IMG/VR virus record: IMGVR_UViG_3300036985_004800
Span: 1 to 24,113 of that record
DNA length: 24,113 bases
Direction: 5' to 3' (one strand)
DNA from: a virus
Shown here: piece by piece, positions 4,831-12,754 of the stretch
Layout: the number at the start of each line of letters is the position of its first letter
Position numbering within the stretch: the first letter of the stretch is position 1
The notes under the pieces: model-generated
Database searches by the model: none
What the model was told of the DNA's origin: nothing
The model's input: only the letters and a program-made list of their open reading frames with translations
Position numbers and translations under genes: made by a program

Positions 4831-4859
4831 TTGCGCGCATCCGCTGATGGGGGTATAAA
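4831..4859 (+). promoter_or_regulatory. Sigma-70-like promoter of the regulator gene
   Basis: TTGCGC (4831-4836), an exact 17-base spacer and TATAAA (4854-4859) precede the gene, predicting transcription from about 4866 and a leader of about 58 bases. A TTAGGGTAG block at 4731-4739 recalls the repeats at 1626 and 1756. Confidence 0.6.
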
Positions 4860-4924
4860 TAGAACATGAGCGGCGGGCGCAACGGCGATTCCAGCCAAAT
4901 CCCCTCCGAACTCAAGAGGCTACA

Positions 4925-5593
4925 ATGGCAACTCCACATAAGGGAGGGGGGAAGAAGAAGGTCAAGACTTCGGTCGAAGCTCCAGCCGAAGCGCTCCCCG
5001 AAGCCCTCCCGCTCCCCACCGAAAACCCAGGTTCTACCTCGGTTTCCCCAGAAGTTACCCCTGAAGCTCCTGTTTCCGTGTCCCCCCCGGCGCTTGTCGC
5101 CACTACCCCGAGTGAGGCTACTCCCATGACCACTGACATCCAGGCTCTTCGTGATCAGCAGCGTGCCCTCAACGCCCAGATTCGCGCCGCCGCTCGCGCC
5201 GAGAAGGCCGGTCCCGTTCTGCCGCGCTACACCGTCGCCCTCGACAGCTACCACGTCACCCTGGCCGCCGCGCAGGCCGCCTACGCCGAGCTTGAGGCTG
5301 TGGCCGGCGAAGTGTCCGGTCTTCGCGTGCCGAAGTTCGGCGCCGAGCTGACCGACTCGACCCCCGTCGCCCGTCGGCCCTCTGCCGGCCCCCGCGCCGA
5401 GAAGGGCTCCAACGTCCAGCGCGTCATCGACTTCGTGATCAACCACGAGGCGGGCATCACCCTCACGGCGAAGGCCATCGCGGCCGGCGCTGGCATCTCG
5501 ACCGGCAGCGTGGGCTCCGCGGTCAAGGCCGCGAACAAGCTGCGGATGATCCTCAGCTCCGGCGGGAAGCGGCAGCCCTTCGTCGTGTGCTGA
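4925..5593 (+). CDS. Putative DNA-binding protein with C-terminal winged-helix-like domain
   Basis: The ATG at 4925 has AGAGG 5-6 nt upstream; an internal ATG at 5127 (residue 68) is a weaker alternative. Residues 1-15 are Lys-rich, residues 16-67 are a Pro/Glu/Val/Ser linker, residues 70-95 are helical and charged (IQALRDQQRALNAQIRAAAR), and residues 100-130 form an Ala-rich helix. Residues about 165-215 (QRVIDFVINHEAGITLTAKA through GISTGSVGSAVKAANKLRMI) have the helix, turn-helix and recognition-helix pattern of winged-helix proteins. It is the only rightward gene in the left half. It has its own promoter, upstream iterons and terminator, so autoregulation or origin binding is plausible. 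Codon use is strongly GC3-biased, like the capsid gene, suggesting good expression. Confidence 0.7.
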   Translation: MATPHKGGGKKKVKTSVEAPAEALPEALPLPTENPGSTSVSPEVTPEAPVSVSPPALVATTPSEATPMTTDIQALRDQQRALNAQIRAAARAEKAGPVLPRYTVALDSYHVTLAAAQAAYAELEAVAGEVSGLRVPKFGAELTDSTPVARRPSAGPRAEKGSNVQRVIDFVINHEAGITLTAKAIAAGAGISTGSVGSAVKAANKLRMILSSGGKRQPFVVC

Positions 5594-5645
5594 GAAGTTC
5601 GGGCTGAAGTTGAAGATTCGGTTTCAGCTTTAGTTCAGCGGCACT

Positions 5646-5675
5646 AAGGGGCCCCCTCACCAGGGGCCCCTTTTT
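5646..5675 (+). terminator. Strong intrinsic terminator after the regulator gene
   Basis: AAGGGGCCCC (5646-5655) and GGGGCCCCTT form a GC-rich stem with a 7-base loop, ending in TTTTT (5671-5675). It lies 53 bases past the stop. Confidence 0.85.
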
Positions 5676-5685
5676 GCGTCTGAAA

Positions 5686-5700
5686 AACCCAGGTTCAACC
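5686..5700. repeat. AACCCAGGTTCAACC element, copy 3
   Basis: This copy is identical over 15 bases to 1964-1978. It lies directly after the terminator and at the head of the gene-free stretch 5701-6458, where a promoter or operator for that stretch would be expected. Confidence 0.55.
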
Positions 5701-5922
5701 CCAACTTCTTATGGGCTTCGAAGGACCGAAGTAGGGCACCCTCCGGGCCTTGCGGCCCCTGCCCCGCGAGCCCCCTCAACGCGCGCCACTTTGGCGCACT
5801 TCCTTCTCGCCCAGGCTTGACGCCCAATCGCAGCGCGTTAAGGGATGTCCATGAGGCGTGAGGGTTTCGGCCCTCCCCCTCTGTAGCTCCTTGAAACACC
5901 TGCGGTCCCCCCTGGCACAGCG

Positions 5923-5949
5923 GCCGAAGTGCTCGATGTTTCGTCGAGC
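5923..5949. repeat. GCCGAAGT..TCGATGTTT..GAG dispersed repeat, copy 2
   Basis: This is related to 4531-4556. Here the sequence forms a clean stem, GCTCGA (5931-5936)/TCGAGC (5944-5949), with loop TGTTTCG. Confidence 0.4.
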
Positions 5950-6458
5950 TTACGCCGCGTCAGCTTGGGGGCCAACCGCATGAATGATTGGAACTACCGC
6001 GCGTAGTAGACACCATGTCGCCTGTTCCGGACAGGGCAATGACGGACTCAAGGTTCGGCCGAACCTCCAAAGTTGCCAGAGACGACACAGTGAACGAGCT
6101 TGAACCTCGTAGGGTCAATCCGGACGCCTCTCAAGTACGCGTGTTTTAAGGTGGTCAAGGTCGAACTTCTGCACAGTTGAATGACGACCGACACCACTTA
6201 GCGGCATGTTTGCCCTCGGGCAACTGGAGAGCCTTCCTCCCGCATGGTTTGGGCGGACGTGGGAACCCTTAAGTGAAGCTTCGGCTTCGCAGTAGCCTCA
6301 GCCCCACCTTCTCAACCATGGGGCCCATCGGTGAGCCGGTTAGAGTCTGGATTCGCAAATGAGCCTACTCCTGGACTCGGCCCAGCCTAATCGGTAACGT
6401 ACCGCCGCCCCCCGGGCCCGGTCACAATCGCCTCATGAAGCGAGGCTGCTTCAGACAT

Positions 6459-6495
6459 AAAGCCCCGAGAGTTTAACCACTCTCGGGGCTTTTCT
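6459..6495. terminator. Bidirectional terminator between the RNA candidate and the packaging operon
   Basis: AAAGCCCCGAGAGT (6459-6472) and ACTCTCGGGGCTTT (6479-6492) form a perfect 14-bp stem with loop TTAACC. The plus strand continues TCTGCG after the T3, and the minus strand reads GGGGCTTTATG. It can end both the rightward stretch 5701-6458 and the leftward operon, whose last gene stops at 6511. Confidence 0.85.
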
Positions 6496-6510
6496 GCGTC
6501 TACGGCACAC

Positions 6511-7491
6511 TCAGGAGCTGTTCCGGGCCTCGCGCTCGCGGTCGCGCATGACTTCCATGTAGCTCTTGCCCGAGCTGGGGCCGCCCGTGTTCACGCTGCC
6601 CACGAGTTTGCCCGGGTTCGTACGCTCAGGCGCTCGAACACTCGGACTGGGCGCGGCTGCGGGTGCGCGTACGGCGCTCGCGGCTGCAACCGGACCCACC
6701 GGACCCACCGCAGGAGCTTCATAGCGTTTGAGTACACCTTCGAGCGTGTTCTGGTCCCAGGGGCGCTTGCCGGCCAAGCGCGAAACCAGCGGAACTTGCG
6801 CGTTCGCGGCGTTTTTGTAGATGGTCGCCATGAACTCGTCCAGTTTTGTCTGGTCCTTAACGTCGAAGTCGTCGCCGTTGGGCGCCAGGATGTGCGGCGC
6901 GCGTGCAGCGAGCATGGAAAGCAGCTCGTCAATCTCGCGATCGGCCGCTTCGTTCTTCAAAGTCTCGAACATGGACGTTTGGTCGTCCAGTGCGGCGAGT
7001 TTCGCGTTCAACTCGGCGTCATTTCCGATGACTTCCTTCAAGAAGTCGGGGTCCTTCGCCAGTTCAGACCTAAACGTAGCCTTAAGGGCCTCCATATCCG
7101 GAGCCGGAGTCGCGTTTCCGCTGCTTGCGGGCTCATCATCGAGCAAAAGCGACTTCAGTTGCTCTAAAGACACACGCTCAGCCTCGAATGAGCGTCGTTC
7201 TGCGGCCAAACTCTCCATTTTAGCGGAGAAACCGCGCTCGACGTTTTTGGTTTTCAGCTCAAGTCCGGATTTGAGGCCGGATTTGAGCGCGTTTGGGTCG
7301 CCCTTGAACGCTTTCCACCCGGCCCAAGTGTCCAGGTGGTCCATTTCGCCGTTCCAGGCCGAAACGGAGGCGCTTTCACCCCCGCTTTCCCCTGAAACGG
7401 ACGTGCTTTCGGTCGAAACGGCGGGAGTGGCGCCTTCGCCTGCTCCCGAGCCGGGGACCTCGCCTTCATTGTCTTCGAATTCGTGTCCCAC
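6511..7491 (-). CDS. Putative capsid scaffolding protein
   Basis: The GTG start at 7491 has GGAGG 5 nt upstream. The 326-residue product is acidic at the N-terminus (residues 1-50, Glu/Ser/Gly-rich and disordered). It has a charged coiled-coil-like middle (residues 85-120, SLAAERRSFEAERVSLEQLK; residues 130-200, Leu/Glu/Lys-rich), a Pro/Ala/Val linker (about 255-290) and a short basic C-terminal tail (EVMRDREREARNSS). This architecture, with a basic C-terminal tail that binds coat protein, is typical of podoviral scaffolds such as those of P22 and T7. It is the last gene of the portal operon, as expected except that the capsid gene is elsewhere. No protease motif is seen. It acts inside the procapsid and is lost on maturation. 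Confidence 0.7.
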   Translation of the reverse strand: MGHEFEDNEGEVPGSGAGEGATPAVSTESTSVSGESGGESASVSAWNGEMDHLDTWAGWKAFKGDPNALKSGLKSGLELKTKNVERGFSAKMESLAAERRSFEAERVSLEQLKSLLLDDEPASSGNATPAPDMEALKATFRSELAKDPDFLKEVIGNDAELNAKLAALDDQTSMFETLKNEAADREIDELLSMLAARAPHILAPNGDDFDVKDQTKLDEFMATIYKNAANAQVPLVSRLAGKRPWDQNTLEGVLKRYEAPAVGPVGPVAAASAVRAPAAAPSPSVRAPERTNPGKLVGSVNTGGPSSGKSYMEVMRDREREARNSS

Positions 7492-7539
7492 GGTAGCCTC
7501 CGCATGGGTTTTGGTGTAGTTTAACGCTGCGTTTGGGCT

Positions 7540-7992
7540 TTAGCCCAGGTTGTCCATGCCAATAGCGTTCGACTGCGCGTGCGCCGCGGACTCGACCAGC
7601 TTCTGGCGGAGCATGTAGTTCTTGCCGATGACCTTGCCGGCCTGGGCGATGGCCATGTTTTTGAACTGCGGCATCTTCTGGGCCAGGGCCCACATCTCGG
7701 CGGCGACCTCCAGCTCGGCGCCAACGTCCTTGGCGAACTCGGCCAGCTCGTCCGGAGCGGCCTCGCCTTCAGGCTTTCCCTCGGGCTTCAGCTCGGACTT
7801 CGGCGGCAGGGGCATCCCGCCCTTGGGCATGGCGTCGGCAGGAGCACCAGTTTCGTCCGTGGGGGGCATCGGAGGCATGTTTTCTTCACCTTGTTCCAGA
7901 GCTTCGTCCGGAATCATGTCGAGGGCGGCCTTGATCTGCTGAGGCGTCATGCCCTTTGCAGTCAGAGCTTCATAAGCAGCTTGAGGAGTCAT
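7540..7992 (-). CDS. Pro/Glu-rich 150-residue head-operon protein, unknown
   Basis: AAGAAGG lies 7 nt before the ATG. Residues 1-34 form two short helices (MTPQAAYEALTAKGMTPQQI, then a DEALEQ end) reminiscent of small three-helix domains. Residues 35-85 are a Met/Pro/Glu linker, and residues 88-150 are helical (ELAEFAKDVGAELEVAAEMW, then a basic helix KVIGKNYMLRQKLVESAAHA). It lies 48 bases before the scaffold-like gene and 32 after the Cys-containing gene in the leftward operon. Position and a helical, linker-rich make-up suggest an assembly co-factor or minor head protein. No family is recognised. Confidence 0.65.
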   Translation of the reverse strand: MTPQAAYEALTAKGMTPQQIKAALDMIPDEALEQGEENMPPMPPTDETGAPADAMPKGGMPLPPKSELKPEGKPEGEAAPDELAEFAKDVGAELEVAAEMWALAQKMPQFKNMAIAQAGKVIGKNYMLRQKLVESAAHAQSNAIGMDNLG

Positions 7993-8024
7993 GGCAACAC
8001 CTTCTTAGGCTTCGTAGGCTTACG

Positions 8025-8579
8025 TTAATCTTGCGTGTGCGCCGTCGCGCGTTGGTACGCGCCAGTTTGCACGGCCAGTGGCGCAATGGACTTTACGGCC
8101 TGGTACGCAGCCGCATCAGGGTCGGCGTTGACGCGCAACGCAGAGGTTCGCGCCTCTTCCGCGGCGCGCTTGGTGCGCTCGGAGAACTCTTGGCGCATCT
8201 TGGGGGTAATCCCGTTGGCCGCGAACTTCGTCGCTTCCTTGTGCTTCAACTCTTCGATAGAAGCACCGCGCTCGGCGTCTGATTCGGTGCGCACGTAATG
8301 GTTGACCCCGGTCTTCTCGGTAAGCCGCTTGGCGCGCTCGTCCAACTCACGAGTCGAGCTTTTTTGGAACCGATTAATCTCAAACTCGCTCATGCCGATG
8401 AGCGCGGGAAGGATGATGTTCCCGTTCTCGTCTGGTTCCATGACGGAATGGAGTGGCTTGGAAGCGCGGGTCATCTGGCCGCTACACGCGCAGGCGGGCG
8501 GCCCGGAATCTCTCCAGTACACAACGCGCTCAAGCTTATGACACGTATTACACATAAGCTGTTCATTGACGTTGAACAT
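8025..8579 (-). CDS. Head-operon protein with N-terminal Cys cluster (zinc-ribbon-like)
   Basis: I start it at 8579 (MFNVNEQLMCNTCHKLERVV) because GGAGG lies 5 nt upstream; an in-frame ATG at 8591 has no such site. The gene overlaps the end of the portal gene by 17 bases, indicating translational coupling. Cys10, Cys13, Cys30 and Cys32 (CNTC and CAC) make a plausible zinc site. Residues about 60-150 are charged and helical (SEFEINRFQKSSTRELDERA; MRQEFSERTKRAAEEARTSA). The product is 184 residues with no membrane segment. In portal operons small zinc-ribbon proteins are common but rarely characterised. The role is unknown, possibly head assembly. Confidence 0.7.
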   Translation of the reverse strand: MFNVNEQLMCNTCHKLERVVYWRDSGPPACACSGQMTRASKPLHSVMEPDENGNIILPALIGMSEFEINRFQKSSTRELDERAKRLTEKTGVNHYVRTESDAERGASIEELKHKEATKFAANGITPKMRQEFSERTKRAAEEARTSALRVNADPDAAAYQAVKSIAPLAVQTGAYQRATAHTQD

Positions 8580-10443
8580 TGCCGCCTCCATTAAGCGCGT
8601 TGGACATGATAGCCTCTGGATTCACATTGGGGGGAAGTTCGCCTTCGCGCGGCACTTCCGGTTCGACCATGGAAAGTGGCGCGGTCGGCGGGGGAAGTGC
8701 AGCTCCTTCGGGGGGAGCGCCTGGAGCGCCCGGAGCGCCCGGAAGTTGTGCCTGCGCCTGTGCCGGAACTCCGCTGCCCATGACCTCGCTCGGGGCGCCA
8801 ATGGTGCGGAGCACGAAGTCGATGAGAGCCTGTCCGCGCTCGGGCGGCAGCGCCTGAAGGAACAGCGCCATGTTGTTGTGCAGCGCTTCGATGACGACCA
8901 TCGGGTTCTCGCGTACAGGATTGTAGGCGATCATCTCGAAGCGCGCCATGGCGGACTTGAGAATAGCTGCGGCGAGAGTGACCGGGGCGTCGTTGACGAC
9001 ACCGCTGGTCTGAAGGAAGATGGTCACATCTTCATCGAGGAACTTCTGCGCGAGCCGGAAGCACTTATTCGCTATGTCTTCAAAACCATCGTACAAGAAC
9101 GCTCGGCGCGAACCCAGCCGCGACTGGGTGTTCACGTCCATGTACGCGACTTCGGTGGCCGTGCGCGCGTTGGCGAGCTGGCCGCGCGCCGGGTCAGACA
9201 CGGCGGTCGTGTACGCCACCATCTCTTTGAGCTGCGCGATGAAGCCGACCAGCGCGGAGGACAGCTCTGGAATCGGGGCGGCGTAGAAGGAGTTGGCGAA
9301 GCGCTCGCGGGGCTGTCCATCTCCAGACGGTGGCACGAGGATGGTCGCACCAGGGGCGGCGTCGTTCGCCGTGGTCACGGACTCCTGGCTGACGGTGCCG
9401 CCATCGGCCCAAATCTTGGGCGCCTGTGCGTGGCAAACCTGATTCACTAAGGTCAGAAGTCTATCCAGGTTCTGCTGCAACCTGTGGATGACCTTCGTGT
9501 CGGCTACGCCCTCGGCGTTCACGCCGTTCGCTGTCAAGGTAACGATGGTGAATGGGATGTACGGGGCGCCGTCCAGTGACTCCAGGGGACCGTCATGGAT
9601 GATGAGGTCCGCTTCGGCAATGTAGACGACGTACTTGTTGTTCGTGCGGTCGTAGAAGCGCCAAACCGTGAGCCACCGATCGAGGTTCAGCGTGTCGATG
9701 TCCTGCTTCTTACGCTGCGGGTCCAGAAGCCAGTCCGGGTAGTCCTTCGCGCGCTGAACCATCTTGTCGATGTCTTCGACACTGAGGTGTACGTTGCCTT
9801 CGGCGTCACGCGCCTCGACGTTCAGCGTGCCGTAAAGTTCGGTGAGCGCGACGGGTTCGCATTCGGCGAACCAACGAATGTCAGACACGCGCCGCGGGTT
9901 CAGGTCGAAAAACATCTGCCGCGCAGGACGTGACTCGATGCGTGCCATCTTGGCCGCGGAGTCCCACGTAGTCTTGAAGATGCCGTAGTTGTGAATCAGA
10001 CAGTCAAGCAGTACGTCTACCGTGTTGCGGCGCACCTTGTTCTCAACGAACACGGTGTCCATGTACGCGTCGAGCAACTGCTTCGCATCGCGCGAAGCTA
10101 CGTTCAGTGGCCGGGCCGCGCACTTGGGGTTGCCCGGTAGCAGCCCGCTCATAGCGGTGTCAATAATCGCGTAGATGAGGTTGAACGAAATGGCGGTCTT
10201 CTCGTCCCCAGACATGGAAGCTTCCATGCCGGGCAACCCGCGCGTCATCGCAAGCAGCTCGTCTTCGACTGCCTTACGATTCGTGCTCGCCCTGTTCTGG
10301 AGAACCTTAACGGTTTCTTTTAGACTGGAGAAGATATCCGTCTTAGTGCGGCCCTTGATGGCGCGCGCCAAGGCGGACTCAAGCGTATCGCTCGAAGCGG
10401 CGCTTTTGCTATTGGCGTCCATGTTTTCTTCGAGCGAGTGCAT
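8563..10443 (-). CDS. Portal protein
   Basis: The 626-residue product is of podoviral portal size. The start at 10443 has GGAGG 6 nt upstream, inside the end of the previous gene. Features typical of large portals are: a helical N-terminus (1-70); a mixed alpha/beta wing (about 130-300, including VRRNTVDVLLDCLIHNYGIF and TLNLDRWLTVWRFYDR); a long helix with ARTATEV (426-432) preceding VAYMDVNTQSRLGSRRAFLY, like the crown/stem TATE motif region; and a Pro/Gly/Ala-rich C-terminus with repeats of GAP. It forms the dodecameric ring at the capsid vertex through which the terminase pumps DNA and to which the adaptor binds. Its operon partners are the terminase upstream and the scaffold-like gene downstream. 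Confidence 0.88.
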   Translation of the reverse strand: MHSLEENMDANSKSAASSDTLESALARAIKGRTKTDIFSSLKETVKVLQNRASTNRKAVEDELLAMTRGLPGMEASMSGDEKTAISFNLIYAIIDTAMSGLLPGNPKCAARPLNVASRDAKQLLDAYMDTVFVENKVRRNTVDVLLDCLIHNYGIFKTTWDSAAKMARIESRPARQMFFDLNPRRVSDIRWFAECEPVALTELYGTLNVEARDAEGNVHLSVEDIDKMVQRAKDYPDWLLDPQRKKQDIDTLNLDRWLTVWRFYDRTNNKYVVYIAEADLIIHDGPLESLDGAPYIPFTIVTLTANGVNAEGVADTKVIHRLQQNLDRLLTLVNQVCHAQAPKIWADGGTVSQESVTTANDAAPGATILVPPSGDGQPRERFANSFYAAPIPELSSALVGFIAQLKEMVAYTTAVSDPARGQLANARTATEVAYMDVNTQSRLGSRRAFLYDGFEDIANKCFRLAQKFLDEDVTIFLQTSGVVNDAPVTLAAAILKSAMARFEMIAYNPVRENPMVVIEALHNNMALFLQALPPERGQALIDFVLRTIGAPSEVMGSGVPAQAQAQLPGAPGAPGAPPEGAALPPPTAPLSMVEPEVPREGELPPNVNPEAIMSNALNGGGNVQRQ

Positions 10444-10444
10444 G

Positions 10445-10741
10445 TCAGCCCTCCAGCAGCGGCTTCAGCTTTTCGTCTTTGACTGTGTACTCAAGCTTGC
10501 CCTTCGCGCGAAGGTCCTTCAGCGTCGTGCAGAAGGAAGCCTCCAGGTCGTTCGCGGAGGGCTCGTCTTCCGTACACTCCTCTTCGGCTTCATCCTCAAC
10601 TTCAGGCGCTTCCGAGGCTTCGGGATTCATCGCGGCCATCTTGGCCTTTCCCTCTCGGGCCCGCATGTGGCCGAGGTACCCACCCCCGCCAGGGGCAGAA
10701 ATGATGATGGCGACGGGACCTTTGGAATCGGGCATGCTCAT
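10445..10741 (-). CDS. Acidic 98-residue protein between terminase and portal, unknown
   Basis: I start at 10741 (MSMPDSKGPVAIIISAPGGG), where AGGAGG lies 9 nt upstream. The reading from 10789 lacks a site and would run through a promoter-like sequence. Residues 1-35 are Gly-rich, about 36-60 very acidic (EVEDEAEEECTEDE), and 60-98 helical and charged (DLEASFCTTLKDLRAKGKLE). The gene stops one base from the portal ATG. A small terminase subunit would fit the size, but the usual N-terminal helix-turn-helix is absent. It may be a packaging accessory protein. Confidence 0.6.
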   Translation of the reverse strand: MSMPDSKGPVAIIISAPGGGGYLGHMRAREGKAKMAAMNPEASEAPEVEDEAEEECTEDEPSANDLEASFCTTLKDLRAKGKLEYTVKDEKLKPLLEG

Positions 10742-10760
10742 GGGGGGTGTCCTCCTGGGT

Positions 10761-10789
10761 AGTCTATCCCCTTTCGGGGGGCGGGTCAA
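10761..10789 (-). promoter_or_regulatory. Sigma-70-like promoter for the 98-residue/portal genes
   Basis: On the minus strand TTGACC (10784-10789), an exact 17-base spacer and TAGACT (10761-10766) precede the AGGAGG site. The spacer contains a CCCC-GAAA-GGGG hairpin (10768-10779). The -35 matches that proposed at 13074-13079, supporting a shared promoter type. The portal group could thus be transcribed independently of the terminase. Confidence 0.5.
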
Positions 10790-10795
10790 CCTTGA

Positions 10796-12754
10796 TTACC
10801 GCCGCTTTGACTTGGGCTTGTATTTGTAGTCAGAGCCGTACACGTAGCCCGCTGGGCGCAGGCCGAGTTCGTCTACATCCAAATCGGATTCGCAGATAAC
10901 GTCCACGACCGTAGGTTCCCCTTTCGCGGAGGGTGTACGTTCGACGCGCGCCCTGTAGCTCGGCCGCCCTGTGCGCGTCATCGAGGGTTCGCCTAAACCC
11001 GTGTATCCGGCGAGAACAGCGACTCCGATTAGGACTGTAATCGCGCGGTCGTAGTGGTGGCGCGCTCCGTCTTCCTGAATGGGGCGCTCCGCACGCGAGC
11101 GACCGTCGAACCCCAAGAGTTGCTGTAAAGTTCCGATGGAGCGAATGGAGACTTCTTGGTTCGTTAGCACGTCGATGAGAATACCAATCGCGGCGTTCTT
11201 CGACTTAGCCGTCATGAGCCAGCCTTCGTTGCCGGTCGCCCTGCGCCGGAACCAGAGGTTCCCATGGCCCTCTCGCTTCAAGAGTTCGACGACTTCGCCC
11301 GCGTTCGCTTCTACGCACGTCAAGCAGCGCCTGACCTTCGCGCGCCCGTTACCCTCGTCTTGCTCTGGGCGACCGTAGAAGAAAGACGTGGACATGATGC
11401 GGTCGGCGAACTCGCCCGGCTGACAGCGCCCAGCCCACCACGCGACCTCATCCCAGGTCACGCGGTCAAACACGGTAAATGCGGAGGGGTCTTCGCCATC
11501 GCCCGCTTTCGCGCCGTCCGCCACGAGGAGGTATTCGCGTCCAATGACGGGCTCACTAATGACGTTACATCGTCCGACTGGATGGACCGGGGTCTCATGT
11601 TCTCGCAGCGCACGTTCCATGAGCACGCCGATTGCGTCCGAAGGAAGCACCACGTTTTGCGTGCCCTGCCATCCATGGTACGGAGAGCGCGGATACGCAT
11701 GCTCGAAGTGCGCGTACTGGCCGCTCAAGAATTGGCGCGTATGGTTGCGCCTAAACGCGAGATGGCCATCCGTAAGTCCGGGGCATTCTTCCTGAAGCTT
11801 GATTTCCGTTTCGGTGTGATCTGTAAGAACTGTGTTTTTAATGGTACATGTAGAGTCTCGGAAATACTCTAAGAATATGGGGTACGGTACGCGCACGGGC
11901 ACCGCTTCCGCGTCAGGGGAGAACCCGCGCTCAAGCGAATCTAACCAGTGTGCGTGCGCCGTAGATTGGTCCGTGCCCGGCGTGGTCTCCCACACGACGC
12001 GTGCATTCGGGCGGCGGTTGAACGCGGGGATAACACGCGAGACTGCGGCCTGCGCGCGGGGGGCCAGTCCCCACTCAGTAACAGCCAACCTATCAATAGA
12101 GCGGCCTAAGCCCTGTGATTTACCGGAGATCCAAAGGACCTGAATGGTGCCGCCATGCTCGAACTCGATGGCGTAGTCAGAGCCGGTCTTACCCTTAGCG
12201 CGACGTACTTTCACTTCGTCTGGAAGTGTGTTGTACATGTTCCTTAATCTTCTAAAGCATTCTTTACCGACTTCTTCCGTGTTCGCCAGAAGCACGCCGT
12301 TAATCCCGGATAAGTACATGCAATCCCGCAGGAGCCACGTCAAGAAGATAGTCGTAATCCGCGCTTGTCGGTACTTGTCTATGTAGATCCAGTGCCGTGC
12401 GTGGATGCCCCATAAGCACAGCATCTGTTGAATCGTAGGGATGATACACGCCGTCTCCGAAGTCTCGGAGTCGCCCGTCTGACAAATACGCGAGAACGCG
12501 TCGTACCTGGCAAGCAGGTCGCCAGCGATGGTGTCGTTGTCCAAGTACGGCGCGTTGAAGATTTCTGGTCCGTCTTCGTACTCTACGTGGGACGGGTCTA
12601 AGTAACGGCGAAGCGGGTACAGCGTCGTGCCTAAGCGCGGTAACCCGTTCTTGAGGAAGCCGTCTAAGCTCGGGCCCCACAGTGGAGGTACGGGCATCCT
12701 GTCCGGTAGGTAGCCTTTACTGTCCCAGGGTTGGATGATGTCTGACTCAAGCAT
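10796..12754 (-). CDS. terL: Terminase large subunit (ATPase and nuclease)
   Basis: The 652-residue motor protein packages DNA into the procapsid and cuts it. The ATPase domain shows an adenine-binding motif (PTIQQMLCLWG, about 106-115), a variant Walker A without GKT (KYRQARITT, 127-135), Walker B with catalytic Glu227 (RLAVTEW, Thr in place of the usual Asp) and a coupling motif (VVWETTPG, 253-260). The RNase H-like nuclease domain shows acidic residues at Asp413 (LLVADGAKAGDGEDPSA), Glu482 (CVEANAGEV) and Asp569 (HHYDRAITV). The last 70 residues form a basic tail. The start overlaps the end of the RHH-like gene by 8 bases. The variant Walker A and S/T-E Walker B are known in several terminase families, so they do not argue against activity. 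Confidence 0.93.
   Translation of the reverse strand: MLESDIIQPWDSKGYLPDRMPVPPLWGPSLDGFLKNGLPRLGTTLYPLRRYLDPSHVEYEDGPEIFNAPYLDNDTIAGDLLARYDAFSRICQTGDSETSETACIIPTIQQMLCLWGIHARHWIYIDKYRQARITTIFLTWLLRDCMYLSGINGVLLANTEEVGKECFRRLRNMYNTLPDEVKVRRAKGKTGSDYAIEFEHGGTIQVLWISGKSQGLGRSIDRLAVTEWGLAPRAQAAVSRVIPAFNRRPNARVVWETTPGTDQSTAHAHWLDSLERGFSPDAEAVPVRVPYPIFLEYFRDSTCTIKNTVLTDHTETEIKLQEECPGLTDGHLAFRRNHTRQFLSGQYAHFEHAYPRSPYHGWQGTQNVVLPSDAIGVLMERALREHETPVHPVGRCNVISEPVIGREYLLVADGAKAGDGEDPSAFTVFDRVTWDEVAWWAGRCQPGEFADRIMSTSFFYGRPEQDEGNGRAKVRRCLTCVEANAGEVVELLKREGHGNLWFRRRATGNEGWLMTAKSKNAAIGILIDVLTNQEVSIRSIGTLQQLLGFDGRSRAERPIQEDGARHHYDRAITVLIGVAVLAGYTGLGEPSMTRTGRPSYRARVERTPSAKGEPTVVDVICESDLDVDELGLRPAGYVYGSDYKYKPKSKRR

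Larger units (their letters stand above)
5701..6495 (+). ncRNA. Candidate large structured non-coding RNA (about 0.8 kb)
   Basis: This stretch lies between two strong terminators and has no credible gene. Its only ORF over 60 codons lacks a ribosome-binding site and looks random. It holds a series of short perfect stems: CTTCG/CGAAG (5716-5731), GGGCC-TTGC-GGCCC (5745-5758), GAGGG/CCCTC (5860-5875), GCTCGA/TCGAGC (5931-5949), CCTGT/ACAGG (6021-6035), AGGTTCGG/CCGAACCT (6051-6066), TTGCC-CTCG-GGCAA (6210-6223), GAAGC-TTCG-GCTTC (6275-6288, a classic cUUCGg tetraloop on this strand) and CGGTA-ACG-TACCG (6392-6404). Size, structure and phage context recall the giant phage-borne RNAs GOLLD and ROOL, but I cannot match their consensus by eye. 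The promoter is not identified. An untranslated regulatory region of another kind remains possible. Confidence 0.45.

Noticed and set aside
4854-4860. TATAAAT resembling an archaeal or eukaryotic TATA box
   Set aside because: It stands 17 bp from a TTGCGC -35, and the genes carry strong bacterial Shine-Dalgarno sites, so a bacterial -10 box is the simpler reading.
5657-5899. Leftward 80-codon ORF in the RNA candidate
   Set aside because: No ribosome-binding site; it spans a terminator and several hairpins, and its composition is random.
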